Source: a virus
Virus record (IMG/VR): IMGVR_UViG_3300046003_002654
Span: 1-30,192 of that record
Reading direction: 5' to 3' (one strand)
DNA length: 30,192 nucleotides
Made by a program: the position numbers and the translations under genes. Each line of letters opens with the position of its first letter. Positions within the stretch are counted from its first letter, which is position 1. Below are positions 1-6,348 of this stretch, one piece after another. The notes under the pieces were generated by a model, which saw nothing but the letters and a program-made list of their open reading frames with translations, was not told the origin of the DNA and ran no database searches.

Positions 1-515
1 GAGCCCTCTGAGTTACTGGTAACATATCCTAATCGCTTTGGCTGTGCCTTATGTCTTAATCTACCCTTTAACACGTTGAAGGTGTTTTCCTGCACCTCAT
101 TGACCTCATCTATCCAAAACCAACCAATTTCAAGGGATTTTAGCTTCTCTATATCGTCTAATCCCCAATAATATACTTCATGGCCATTGATAAAGGTAAT
201 AAGTTGTTCGCTCCGGTTATGTCTCCATATTAATCGAGGATCTACAACTTCAAAAAAAGTCTTCATTGTTGTAGCCTTAATATCTACTGAGGTTTGCCGG
301 GCTATCAATCCTCTACCACCATTGGCCATCATGGCTAGTCTTGAGGCAATCTGTGAACCGATGAAGGTTTTACCACTTCCAAATCCTCCAACGTACCAAG
401 TAAACTTAGCAAGTGGGTTTTCAAGCACGTTGTATGTAAAGAGCTTTTGCTTGGGTAATGGCTCAAATACTTGAAAATCGACAATTTCTCTGCCGGTGTT
501 TGGATCTATTTTCAT
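1..515 (-). CDS. terL: Terminase large subunit (N-terminal part, cut by window edge)
   Basis: This is the motor ATPase (and normally nuclease) that packages DNA into the prohead. The visible 171 residues are the start of the ATPase domain. A Walker A motif, GGFGSGKT, lies at residues 43-50. An adenine/arginine-type strand LIARQTS is near 70-76. Walker B is FWIDEV at 133-138 with catalytic E137, and a coupling-type motif TSNS is near 166-169. The ATG at 515-513 overlaps the TGA of the small subunit (ATGA), so the pair is translationally coupled. The C-terminal nuclease domain lies beyond position 1 and cannot be seen. The family assignment is secure from the motifs and from the adjacent small subunit. 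Confidence 0.93.
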   Translation of the reverse strand, partial: MKIDPNTGREIVDFQVFEPLPKQKLFTYNVLENPLAKFTWYVGGFGSGKTFIGSQIASRLAMMANGGRGLIARQTSVDIKATTMKTFFEVVDPRLIWRHNRSEQLITFINGHEVYYWGLDDIEKLKSLEIGWFWIDEVNEVQENTFNVLKGRLRHKAQPKRLGYVTSNSEG

Positions 516-1030
516 TCTATTAATCTACTCCCTTCTATAACTATTGCCTCCATTTTCTTCCTTTCTTCAGGTGAATACATTGGAGGAAAGTTAATTACAA
601 TGTTATTGACGTTGGCTCCGGCAAGGCTTCTATCTATAAATCCGCCTAACTCTGCCATTAACTTACAGGCGCTTACCGACTCTTTGTGGGGTGTCATATC
701 TACTATCTCTTTATTGTAGTATTTCGGCTCATTATGGTTTGCGATCTCTGCCAGTCTTTTTACAATAGAAGATTTAGTTACCCTCTCTGCCGCGTATCTG
801 GCTTGGATTTCTTCCTTTATTTCCGTCCTATTCAGTATAGTTCCGGCATTAGTCTGTATTTGTTTCCTTGTTCTTCCCTTTGCTTTGTCTGGCCAAACTT
901 CTGCATATGCTTTTGCTTTATCTCCATTAGTTCTCATTATCGCATCGATAAACCTTACGTCTTGAACTGATAATCTTGGAATATATTCTTCATCTCCTGT
1001 AATGGGTAAAGTCTTAATTGTCTTTGGCAT
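512..1030 (-). CDS. terS: Terminase small subunit
   Basis: A 172-residue DNA-recognition subunit of the packaging terminase. Residues 20-75 have the typical arrangement of small terminases: a start like 'LSVQDVRFIDAI', then N-GDKAKAYAEVWP, then a helix with TNAGTILNRTEIKEEI. This corresponds to the helix-turn-helix DNA-binding part. The middle (about 85-130) would be the oligomerisation region, and a Pro-rich tail (NFPPMYSPEE) may contact the large subunit. It lies directly before terL with a 4-base overlap. The leader is AT-rich with no Shine-Dalgarno site. Family assignment rests on pattern and position. Confidence 0.85.
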   Translation of the reverse strand: MPKTIKTLPITGDEEYIPRLSVQDVRFIDAIMRTNGDKAKAYAEVWPDKAKGRTRKQIQTNAGTILNRTEIKEEIQARYAAERVTKSSIVKRLAEIANHNEPKYYNKEIVDMTPHKESVSACKLMAELGGFIDRSLAGANVNNIVINFPPMYSPEERKKMEAIVIEGSRLIE

Positions 1031-1077
1031 TTGAGTTATAATAAATATTTAATATTTTGGTTTATTATAACACAATG

Positions 1078-1200
1078 TTATTTCTTAGATTTCTTTACAA
1101 CTTTCTTTGGTGATTTCTTTACTGACTGACTTGATCCGCAGTTGAAACAGATTTTTATACTGTCATCTAACTGGGTTCCGCAGTTTTTACACTTTTTCAT
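1078..1200 (-). CDS. 40-residue zinc-ribbon microprotein
   Basis: This ORF of 40 codons (ATG 1200-1198, TAA 1080-1078) sits in the gap before terS. It has the four-cysteine zinc-ribbon pattern C4-x2-C7-x10-C18-x2-C21, with a Gly after each second Cys (NCG twice), and a very basic tail rich in KK and KKS. Such mini zinc ribbons bind one Zn and often contact nucleic acid or act as small adaptors. The function here is unknown. The clean double CxxC knuckle and fit to the gap make a real gene likely. Confidence 0.7.
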   Translation of the reverse strand: MKKCKNCGTQLDDSIKICFNCGSSQSVKKSPKKVVKKSKK

Positions 1201-1230
1201 GTTATTTTGGTTAAATTTAGTAAATTAGCT

Positions 1231-1256
1231 AAAAAACGGCTCGTTTAAATCGTTTT
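1231..1256 (-). terminator. Possible weak terminator
   Basis: On the minus strand AAAACG (1256-1251) can pair with CGTTTT (1238-1233) across a 12-base loop, and the second arm runs into six T. It lies after the 102-codon gene and before the zinc ribbon. The stem is only 6 bp and AT-rich, so it may not be functional. Confidence 0.2.
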
Positions 1257-1299
1257 TAAGGCCTCTGAAAAAATCTCTTGGTATGTTTAGACCTTTGGT

Positions 1300-1608
1300 T
1301 TAAAGCCCTTTTCCGGTTCCATAGGTTTTAAAGATTACTGACTGAATTGCGTCCATTTTTATAAAATAATGCTTTGCTCTGTCTAGTGGTTTCTCTTTGA
1401 TCGTGATTCTGATAATTCCATGTTGAAATTTATTTAAATCATCTCCGGCCACTACATCTATTCTTGGGTATCTGTCAAATCCGATTGAGTTACAGCCTTC
1501 ATCATATCTTTGTAGTCTTCCTTCTGTTTTTTTAAATTCTGTCTCTATTGTTATCTTTGGGCTTTGGCTCTTATTGAGACTTACTTGGGGATCATTACTT
1601 TGATTCAT
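1300..1608 (-). CDS. Hypothetical protein (102 aa)
   Basis: Not recognised. The N-terminal 25 residues are polar and look disordered (rich in Asn, Ser, Gln). The rest alternates basic and hydrophobic residues (GIIRITIKE, HYFIKMDAIQSVIFKTYG) in a way that suggests a small beta-rich domain. It overlaps the preceding 61-codon gene by 14 bases (1595-1608), so the two are co-translated in the leftward operon. It sits between the MazG-like gene and the terminase genes. Nothing visible gives a function. Confidence 0.6.
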   Translation of the reverse strand: MNQSNDPQVSLNKSQSPKITIETEFKKTEGRLQRYDEGCNSIGFDRYPRIDVVAGDDLNKFQHGIIRITIKEKPLDRAKHYFIKMDAIQSVIFKTYGTGKGL

Positions 1609-1780
1609 TTTTCATTCTATTAAGCGTATTAAGCTCGTCAAATTCTATTGCTTCTTTTATTCTTCTCTCTTGCACTTCTTTATTGAGCGCGAATTTCTGT
1701 CTGTCTTCCCATTTACTTACTCGGCCTTTTTTCTCTAGCTCGTCTAATGTTTTTGGTTGTAAATAATCCCGGAGTCTCAT
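1595..1780 (-). CDS. Hypothetical small helical protein (61 aa)
   Basis: Not recognised. It is a short, highly charged protein predicted to be mostly helical (DYLQPKTLDELEKKGRVSKWEDRQ, then ERRIKEAIEFDELNTLNRMK). Its 3' end overlaps the next gene by 14 bases, which supports it as a true operon member. The leader is extremely AT-rich without an SD site. The size and charge resemble phage accessory or scaffold-type small proteins, but that is only an impression. Confidence 0.55.
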   Translation of the reverse strand: MRLRDYLQPKTLDELEKKGRVSKWEDRQKFALNKEVQERRIKEAIEFDELNTLNRMKNESK

Positions 1781-1836
1781 TGTGATTTTAATTATTTATT
1801 ATTAATAATAGCACTTTATTATTATTTGCAATAGTT

Positions 1837-2223
1837 TTAGTCTGCAATGTAGTTATGTTTAAATTTCAAGGTGCTGTTTTTGTCATGAATGGGATTAGTG
1901 GGTATGAAATTAGTATTCTCCTTTTTTTGCTCCTCGATCATTGAGTTGAGTATAAATAGATAGTTAATAGCGTCAGCAATTCTCCCTTCTATTGGCTCAG
2001 TTAGGGTGGCGCCGGTCTTTAAGTAACTCTCTATTGATTGGAAATGTTTTGAGGCGTAAATCCATAAAACTATTTTAGGGTCTATTCCTAACTTCTCTCC
2101 TATAATTTTAAAGTTGTGATTGCAGTCTTTGTTGTTAGCGTATTCAACGCCTTTTGTTGTTCTTAATTTTTTTGTTTCAATGTAGAACTCATCGCATAAT
2201 TGTTCTCGTGTTGCATTGTCCAT
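1837..2223 (-). CDS. MazG/DUF1599-like helical protein (possible nucleotide-metabolism enzyme)
   Basis: A 128-residue protein with features of the all-alpha MazG-like/DUF1599 group found in phages: 'KGVEYAN' followed by 'NFKIIGEKLGIDP', a helix 'WIYASKHFQSIESYL', and an E-x2-R-x2-D-x2-NYLF motif (EPIEGRIADAINYLF, about residues 77-91). The acidic residues of that helix could bind Mg2+ for nucleotide hydrolysis. The family is known for nucleotide pyrophosphohydrolases or base-modification accessory proteins. Identification here is from pattern only. The C-terminal 30 residues look unstructured. It starts right after a strong hairpin region (2242-2330). Confidence 0.45.
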   Translation of the reverse strand: MDNATREQLCDEFYIETKKLRTTKGVEYANNKDCNHNFKIIGEKLGIDPKIVLWIYASKHFQSIESYLKTGATLTEPIEGRIADAINYLFILNSMIEEQKKENTNFIPTNPIHDKNSTLKFKHNYIAD

Positions 2224-2241
2224 AATGTTTATTTAATAATT

Positions 2242-2307
2242 ACTTCTCTTAGAGACTGGCAGAGTGGGAAAATAAAAAACCACTTGAGTCCAGTCCCTGA
2301 GAGAAGT
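2242..2307. repeat. Long imperfect hairpin (66 nt) in intergenic gap
   Basis: Positions 2242-2259 pair with 2290-2307: 18 positions with one mismatch (2253/2296) and one wobble on the plus strand. An internal loop (2260-2262 / 2285-2289) is followed by a second 5-bp stem (2263-2267 with 2280-2284) and an A-rich 12-base loop (2268-2279). It lies between the stop of the metallophosphatase gene and the start of the MazG-like gene, so in the leftward transcript it is an intergenic RNA hairpin. There is no T-tract after it on the minus strand, so it is not a typical terminator. Confidence 0.75.
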
Positions 2308-2330
2308 GCTGTTTTTAGAGGGTAAACAGC
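2308..2330. repeat. Second, adjacent stem-loop
   Basis: A perfect 7-bp stem, 2308-2314 (gctgttt) with 2324-2330 (aaacagc), and a 9-base loop. It abuts the larger hairpin at 2242-2307 with no spacer. The pair occupies most of the 119-base gap between two genes and could act together as an RNA processing, attenuation or protein-binding element. No function can be assigned. Confidence 0.6.
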
Positions 2331-2342
2331 TAAACCATTCTA

Positions 2343-3131
2343 CTATTTAGGAAAAAGAATAAAAGATGTGTCGATACCAATGTTTCTTCCCTCCTTGCCT
2401 CTTAAAGTGAGTATCCAGCCTCCGATTGTTGGGTTTACTCCTTTAGCCAGTAAGTAGGGTGTTTGGCGTTGGAACGAACCAGCCATTAGACAGTGCATAT
2501 TTCTGTTAAAGAAATAGACGCTTGAGTGGTAATGTCCACAGATAAACACGTTGGGTTTGTCTCCGCTTGTCATCTGCTCTGCAAACTTCTGCATTTTGTA
2601 ACTCAATGCGTAAGCTGGTGAACCGCTGGGGTGCATAAGTCTAAACTTAATTCCGCCAATTGTAATGTCAGCTTGTAGTGAGCCAATGTAGGTGATGTCT
2701 GGAGAGTCGATAAGTGAGCCGATGTCTATTCCTGCGTCTTTCCAAAAACTCATATCGTGGTTTCCGGTGATGAAATATGTTTTCAAGTTTCTTGGATAGT
2801 TCTTCTTAACATATTCCGCTTGGTTGTTTGCTCCGAAAGTTTCAAGCTCGTATTCTCCGCCCCGATATATTTTGTGGCTTCCCTGAACTATATCTCCAGA
2901 GTGGAGAGCAATCTCGCAACCTTCTTTCTCGGCGTGTTTGTAAAAGTGGTGCAGGGCTTCTAGATCCGCATAAGTTGAACCTAAGTGAGTATCAGAAACA
3001 ACAGCAATCTTGACTTCTTCGTGTTCTTTGTAAAGTTTGTCGATGTTTCTAATCTTAGGTTTCTTCTTATTGATGAGGATTTTGTCCAGCTCCGCTTCCG
3101 TTAGTCCATACTTTTCCAGTCGGTTTTTCAT
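2343..3131 (-). CDS. Calcineurin-like metallophosphatase (cytoplasmic)
   Basis: A 262-residue two-metal phosphoesterase. After a helical N-terminal 40 residues, the standard metallophosphatase signature follows: D47-T-H49 (VVSDTHLGS), GD80, GNHD with N124/H125, H167 (LMHPSG) and GH200-Y-H202. All metal-binding and catalytic residues are present, so it should be active on a phosphodiester or phosphomonoester. The substrate is unknown. There is no signal peptide, so it should act in the cytoplasm. The start has a strong Shine-Dalgarno site (GGAGG about 6 bases before ATG), unlike most genes here, and overlaps the upstream gene by 4 bases. A second, secreted member of the same superfamily lies at 9346-10008. 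Confidence 0.9.
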   Translation of the reverse strand: MKNRLEKYGLTEAELDKILINKKKPKIRNIDKLYKEHEEVKIAVVSDTHLGSTYADLEALHHFYKHAEKEGCEIALHSGDIVQGSHKIYRGGEYELETFGANNQAEYVKKNYPRNLKTYFITGNHDMSFWKDAGIDIGSLIDSPDITYIGSLQADITIGGIKFRLMHPSGSPAYALSYKMQKFAEQMTSGDKPNVFICGHYHSSVYFFNRNMHCLMAGSFQRQTPYLLAKGVNPTIGGWILTLRGKEGRNIGIDTSFILFPK

Positions 3132-3337
3132 TTCTTACCTCCAAAATCCAGTAGGTAGTCTTTCCAGTTGGTTGAGGGTGGTTCTTTCTGTTTGGCTCTT
3201 TCTTGCCAGTAGGGGCAGTCACTCATCTTAATCGAGCAGTATAAGCAATTTGAGCTTATTCTTCCGCAGATTATTTCGTGATATTGCTCCTTGTCCTGTA
3301 GACAGCCTTTAGCATAACTTGTTTTCATTTTCGACAT
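3128..3337 (-). CDS. Cys-rich small protein (69 aa)
   Basis: Not recognised as a family. Five cysteines (C12, C24, C31, C34, C41), including a CLYC knuckle and CPYW, suggest a bound metal ion. It overlaps the downstream metallophosphatase start by 4 bases and the upstream gene by 29 bases. A strong SD (GGAGG) lies about 9 bases before the ATG at 3337. A second in-frame ATG three codons later is a weaker alternative start. It belongs to a block of four genes that all have clear ribosome-binding sites. Confidence 0.6.
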   Translation of the reverse strand: MSKMKTSYAKGCLQDKEQYHEIICGRISSNCLYCSIKMSDCPYWQERAKQKEPPSTNWKDYLLDFGGKK

Positions 3338-3509
3338 TTTTAATCGCCTCCATCATTACTAGAATGCCCTGTTTGTAGATCTCCACGTTCCATTGGTTCC
3401 AAGTGAGGTCATCTGTTACGGAGGCTTTTAATCTCCAGTAGTAGTCCTCATACTCTTTCAACGCTTCACCTGTGAGGGTGAGTCCAAAGTGTCTCATTCT
3501 TCCAGCCAT
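3309..3509 (-). CDS. Hypothetical protein (66 aa)
   Basis: Not recognised. It is an acidic-aromatic helical protein (LKEYEDYYWRLKASV, WNQWNVEIYKQGILVMMEAIKNVE). The ATG at 3509 is preceded by GAGGT, a good SD. Its 3' end overlaps the following Cys-rich gene by 29 bases. Neighbours on both sides are small Cys-rich proteins, but this one has only one Cys, at its last residue. Function unknown. Confidence 0.55.
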   Translation of the reverse strand: MAGRMRHFGLTLTGEALKEYEDYYWRLKASVTDDLTWNQWNVEIYKQGILVMMEAIKNVENENKLC

Positions 3510-3516
3510 TGTTACC

Positions 3517-3735
3517 TCAGTCGTGCCAACTGTTATGGAGAGGACATCTCATTGTGATTATCTTCTCGAATTGTGGGTTTTCTCTGTTCTTCCAGAAGCA
3601 TCTAATCTTCTTTTGGAAACAATCATAGCAAAAGTGGAGTTTATTGTTGTCCTGTCGACAGCTCCAAACTTTTTTACAATGGGGGCGGTCGCAGACCACA
3701 AGCCAAACGATTCTGTCCTCTTTCTGTGTTCTCAT
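3517..3735 (-). CDS. Cys-rich, probably zinc-binding small protein (72 aa)
   Basis: Seven cysteines, with pairs resembling zinc-finger knuckles: C15-x4-C20, C26, C36-x2-C39 (HFCYDC), C46 and C64-P-L-H. The spacing suggests one or two bound metal ions and possibly nucleic-acid contact. It is not recognised as a named family. The start at 3735 has a strong SD (AGGAG, 7 bases before ATG). The 3-codon-sized gap to the next gene indicates one operon. Confidence 0.6.
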   Translation of the reverse strand: MRTQKEDRIVWLVVCDRPHCKKVWSCRQDNNKLHFCYDCFQKKIRCFWKNRENPQFEKIITMRCPLHNSWHD

Positions 3736-3784
3736 CTTCTTTCTCCTAAATTTGTAAGGTGCTAATAAATATATTTTAACTTAT

Positions 3785-3961
3785 TTATTTGGTTTGGTTA
3801 AGGCCTGTCTGTTCGTTTTTCATTAAAGGGTAAGTCCAGTTGAGCTGTTTTTTTATATCTCTTTTTATGCTAAATTGCCACCACTTACATTCATTGTATA
3901 AAACTACTAGATAACAATAAGTGCTTCGATAGTGAAAAAGTTCGCTTATTCCTGAATACAT
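3785..3961 (-). CDS. Hypothetical small protein (58 aa)
   Basis: An ORF of 58 codons (ATG 3961-3959, TAA 3787-3785) that fills the gap between the HNH gene and the Cys-rich gene. It begins 10 bases after the HNH gene's stop. The product is aromatic-rich (YRSTYCYLVVLYNECKWWQF) with a basic middle (IKRDIKKQ). It is not recognised. The fit to the gap favours a real gene. The leader has no SD. Confidence 0.45.
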   Translation of the reverse strand: MYSGISELFHYRSTYCYLVVLYNECKWWQFSIKRDIKKQLNWTYPLMKNEQTGLNQTK

Positions 3962-3971
3962 CTTGTTTAGA

Positions 3972-4244
3972 TTAAATATTAAATTCTTTACCTCTTAATC
4001 GCATAAATTCTTGCTCGGTTAGTTCTCTAATTGCCTCAATCTTACTATGACAACCAGCACACGCCATTATCACTTGATTGAAAGTCCATAGTAGTTCCGG
4101 TCGTTTCTTATACCAAAGTCTCTTGTGTCGATGGGCAGGTGTTAAATATAGTGAGTGAGAACAGCCTTCATATTGCAACTCGCAAGAGTGGATCTCGTTG
4201 TCTATCATAACTTCCATTAGGTCTTTTACTGTAGGTTTTTTCAT
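3972..4244 (-). CDS. HNH-type endonuclease-like protein
   Basis: A 90-residue protein with the features of compact HNH proteins: structural Cys C21 and C28, then AH38-R-H40-K, N56-Q in TFNQVIMAC, and C62-x2-C65-H66. The H..N..H order fits a beta-beta-alpha-metal nuclease with a zinc knuckle. Such proteins in tailed phages often assist packaging or recombination, and terminase genes lie nearby. It overlaps the preceding nuclease-like gene by 4 bases (ATGA). The N-terminal 20 residues are helical. The small size is normal for HNH proteins. Confidence 0.65.
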   Translation of the reverse strand: MKKPTVKDLMEVMIDNEIHSCELQYEGCSHSLYLTPAHRHKRLWYKKRPELLWTFNQVIMACAGCHSKIEAIRELTEQEFMRLRGKEFNI

Positions 4245-4591
4245 AGTTGTATTTCTTTACAAGCCCAAACTTTTTTCTTATTGCCGTTTTTACATTTCTC
4301 GATTAGTGGTCTCCAGCCGTGAACGACTATTCTCCAGCCGAGTGCTTTTACTTTTGGATAGTTGTCGTGTTCTTGTATCTTCTTGACTCTCGCAGACGAG
4401 TTACCTCCTGTCGTAGTTTGGACGGCTAAAACCTCATCACCCTTAATACATAATAAGTCTATAAATCCAAACAGGTCTTTTTTAATAAAACATCTTGGGA
4501 CTGTTTTCTCAACTATCTCACATAAATATCCTTCTGCCCTTAGTTTTTTTAGCGACATTTGTGTTGCTGATGTTCTCTTTTTTGGTTTCAT
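4241..4591 (-). CDS. PD-(D/E)XK-like nuclease (VRR/Hjc-type fold)
   Basis: A 116-residue protein. It begins with a basic helix (MSLKKLRAEGYLCEIVEK, with E25 as a possible first acidic residue), followed by KKDLFGFIDLL (D39, D45) and then a strand VLAVQTTTGGN. This order matches restriction-endonuclease-fold enzymes in which D and E/Q-x-K residues bind Mg2+. Here the usual E-x-K is replaced by Q58-T-T, a variation seen in some phage members but possibly a weakened active site. The C-terminal 'GWRIVVHGWR' is also typical of these small phage proteins. The role is probably branched-DNA cleavage or recombination. Flanked by 4-base overlaps on both sides. Confidence 0.55.
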   Translation of the reverse strand: MKPKKRTSATQMSLKKLRAEGYLCEIVEKTVPRCFIKKDLFGFIDLLCIKGDEVLAVQTTTGGNSSARVKKIQEHDNYPKVKALGWRIVVHGWRPLIEKCKNGNKKKVWACKEIQL

Positions 4592-4857
4592 AATTCTTCT
4601 ATTAAATCGATTAGCTTGGCTTTCATATCCCTTCTCTCATCGAATCTACCTTGCTGGTAGGCGTAAAGTTCTTTTTCGTCTTTTGATAGCGTATTTCTTA
4701 ACTTTTCACTCAGTTCTTCTGCGTCTTTACAAAATTGGTCGAATGGTTCATAACACTCTCTTACTTCTTTTTCTTCAATAAGTGTTTTAGAGTAAGCATC
4801 TTCTAGCCAATAGACTCTTTCTTTTAATTCAGCGATTTCTTTTTTTAGTTTGTTCAT
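4588..4857 (-). CDS. Coiled-coil protein (89 aa)
   Basis: A strongly charged, helical protein with heptad-like spacing (LKKEIAELKERVYWLEDAYSK; AEELSEKLRNTLSKDEKEL) and an acidic end (KLIDLIEEL). No family recognised. It overlaps the PD-(D/E)XK-like gene by 4 bases, so the products are made together. The start is ATG with an AT-rich, SD-less leader. Confidence 0.6.
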   Translation of the reverse strand: MNKLKKEIAELKERVYWLEDAYSKTLIEEKEVRECYEPFDQFCKDAEELSEKLRNTLSKDEKELYAYQQGRFDERRDMKAKLIDLIEEL

Positions 4858-4877
4858 TTGTTTATTTCTTTAAAGAT

Positions 4878-5012
4878 TTAATTAGTTATTTCAATTATTT
4901 TTACAAGAACTCCAACAATCGATAAAAAAACTCCATATTGTTTATCCCACTTTTCTTTTCCTATTCCTGTGATTAAAAATCCTACTAATATTTGCCAGTC
5001 TGGGTAATTCAT
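4878..5012 (-). CDS. Small membrane protein (44 aa)
   Basis: An ORF of 44 codons (ATG 5012-5010, TAA 4880-4878), one base after the stop of the 3D-domain gene. Two hydrophobic stretches (ILVGFLITGIG and VFLSIVGVLVKIIEI) flank a polar loop (KEKWDKQYG), giving a two-helix hairpin membrane protein. The position next to a membrane-anchored cell-wall enzyme is compatible with a holin or pinholin-type role, but that is inference. Confidence 0.5.
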   Translation of the reverse strand: MNYPDWQILVGFLITGIGKEKWDKQYGVFLSIVGVLVKIIEITN

Positions 5013-5013
5013 T

Positions 5014-5535
5014 TTATTTAATTATTGAGTAATTAAGATTTCTTCTACCGAATTGTCTTGCCTCCGCTTTGGTCTCAACATACAAATCAAACTTGTTTCC
5101 TTTGATTGCTCCTCCTCTATCCCAGCAGGTTCTAACTCCCACTCCTTCAATCATAATCTTTGTGCCGAATTTATATTGCGGTGGACAAGCGAGGGTGTGA
5201 TTAGGTTTTACTTTCTTGCCCGACGCCGTAATTCCATCTGATTTTCCACATTCATCGGCTGAGGCGGTGTAAGCTGAGAAGTTTCCCTGTAGGGCGTTTA
5301 CTTGCTTGAATACGCTAGACATGGAGATAGTTCTGTTATCTTGTGCCTCGATTACCTTAATCGTCTCTGTGGGATTGGCTTTGATTACTCTGATTGGGTC
5401 GGGTGTCTCTAGTTTGTGCCAGTACAGGGCGGAAGTGATAGTAAAGATAGTTACTATCCCGACTGCGAGTAAGTAGGCGTTAGTTCTGTCAACTACTTTT
5501 CCGTACATTTGGTCTGGTGTGATTTTTGTTTTCAT
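5014..5535 (-). CDS. Membrane-anchored 3D-domain (double-psi barrel) cell-wall enzyme
   Basis: A 173-residue protein. One transmembrane segment (about 20-38) follows a short cytoplasmic N-terminus, then a linker, then a C-terminal 3D domain (about 86-165). The domain shows FSAYTAS, DGITASGKKV, and the signature D139-R-G-G..IKGNKFD150-LYV, which carries the conserved aspartates of MltA/RlpA-like barrels. Relatives cleave or bind peptidoglycan glycan strands. Three cysteines in the domain (C96, C117, C137) could form a disulfide outside the cell. The start overlaps the NinB-like gene by 4 bases. The single N-terminal helix raises the possibility of a SAR-type lysin, not provable here. Confidence 0.75.
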   Translation of the reverse strand: MKTKITPDQMYGKVVDRTNAYLLAVGIVTIFTITSALYWHKLETPDPIRVIKANPTETIKVIEAQDNRTISMSSVFKQVNALQGNFSAYTASADECGKSDGITASGKKVKPNHTLACPPQYKFGTKIMIEGVGVRTCWDRGGAIKGNKFDLYVETKAEARQFGRRNLNYSIIK

Positions 5536-5990
5536 TTGGTTTTATTAATAAATAAATTATCAACTGAAGGCCATGCCGGTAAACTAACTTCTCCTTTATA
5601 AACATCAATAAGAATGCGATTAAAATTATCATAAACTCTTTCGATGTCTCCGGTTTTGTTAAGTTGAGTGGTGGAGCTTTTATTGATCAACGCTTTTTGT
5701 AGCTTCTTCCAGAATATCTTTATCATCTCAGGAGTAGCCTCTACGCTGTGTACTCTGTCAAACATTACTTTAAGGTCTAGTCCCTTTTCTATCATTTCAT
5801 CTGAAAGCTGTTTGAATAGTAAGTGGAGGGCGTTGTTTTGTGTTTCCGTTCTATTCTTAACTCTTTTACTTATTTTAATCTCTATTTCTTTTCCTTCTAA
5901 AAATCCTTTATATAAATCAAACTCTCCTCCGCATATTATTTTACCACCCTCAATTTTTCCGTAGAATAGTTTAGATTTCATAGTTTCCAA
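5532..5990 (-). CDS. NinB-like recombination protein (tentative)
   Basis: A 152-residue protein. Its core has the pattern of phage proteins often annotated as NinB-like: KNRTETQNNALHLLFKQLSDEM (R-T-x2-Q-N-x-L), followed by a helical region, STTQLN, VYDNFNRIL, and an ending PAWPS. NinB proteins bind single-stranded DNA and help recombination. The neighbourhood (ERF, YqaJ, PD-(D/E)XK-like nuclease) fits. An in-frame ATG at residue 4 is an alternative start. The start overlaps YopX by 20 bases. Fold-level relation to lambda NinB is not demonstrated. Confidence 0.5.
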   Translation of the reverse strand: METMKSKLFYGKIEGGKIICGGEFDLYKGFLEGKEIEIKISKRVKNRTETQNNALHLLFKQLSDEMIEKGLDLKVMFDRVHSVEATPEMIKIFWKKLQKALINKSSTTQLNKTGDIERVYDNFNRILIDVYKGEVSLPAWPSVDNLFINKTK

Positions 5991-6348
5991 TGTTATTATA
6001 AATATTATCTATAATAGTAAAAGGAGAATGACCGTCGCTGTATTCTACCGTAAAATCTTCCCACGCTTCATTGTTTATTTCTTGGCTACTATTGGTGATT
6101 GGATAAACATTAAAAGCATTGTTTATATAAGCCACATCTCCAATAAAACCGTTTTCGTGTTGAAGAATATATCCCTCATAAATTTCTTTACCATCTCGAT
6201 CATTTAATCCGGTGTATTGCATCGGTATTAAATTTATAGTTATATTCATCATAAAATCAAATAAGTAAGACTTATTATCCCAAATTCTATCCCAATCTAC
6301 TATCTTTTTACCCCACACGTCCCAAGCTTTAAATTTAATTGGTCTCAT
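5971..6348 (-). CDS. YopX family protein
   Basis: A 125-residue phage protein of the YopX family. It starts with the typical R-x-IKFKAWD and has the central MQYTGLNDRDGKEIYEGYI, which is the family hallmark (QYTGL-D--GKEIYEGD). In most relatives the last residue of that motif is D; here it is Y. The biochemical role of YopX proteins is unknown. They are common in phages and prophages, often within replication/recombination modules as here. It overlaps the exonuclease gene by 14 bases and the NinB-like gene by 20. Confidence 0.8.
   Translation of the reverse strand: MRPIKFKAWDVWGKKIVDWDRIWDNKSYLFDFMMNITINLIPMQYTGLNDRDGKEIYEGYILQHENGFIGDVAYINNAFNVYPITNSSQEINNEAWEDFTVEYSDGHSPFTIIDNIYNNIGNYEI

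Noticed and set aside
187-474. Plus-strand ORF antisense to terL
   Set aside because: The minus strand encodes a clear ATPase with Walker motifs; the plus frame is a shadow.
2242-2307. Possible tRNA gene (7-bp end pairing acttctc/gagaagt and a 'ggcagagtgg' D-arm-like stretch)
   Set aside because: Only 66 bases, no T-arm TTC motif, no anticodon arm, and the end stem continues uninterrupted to 18 positions, which is a simple hairpin.
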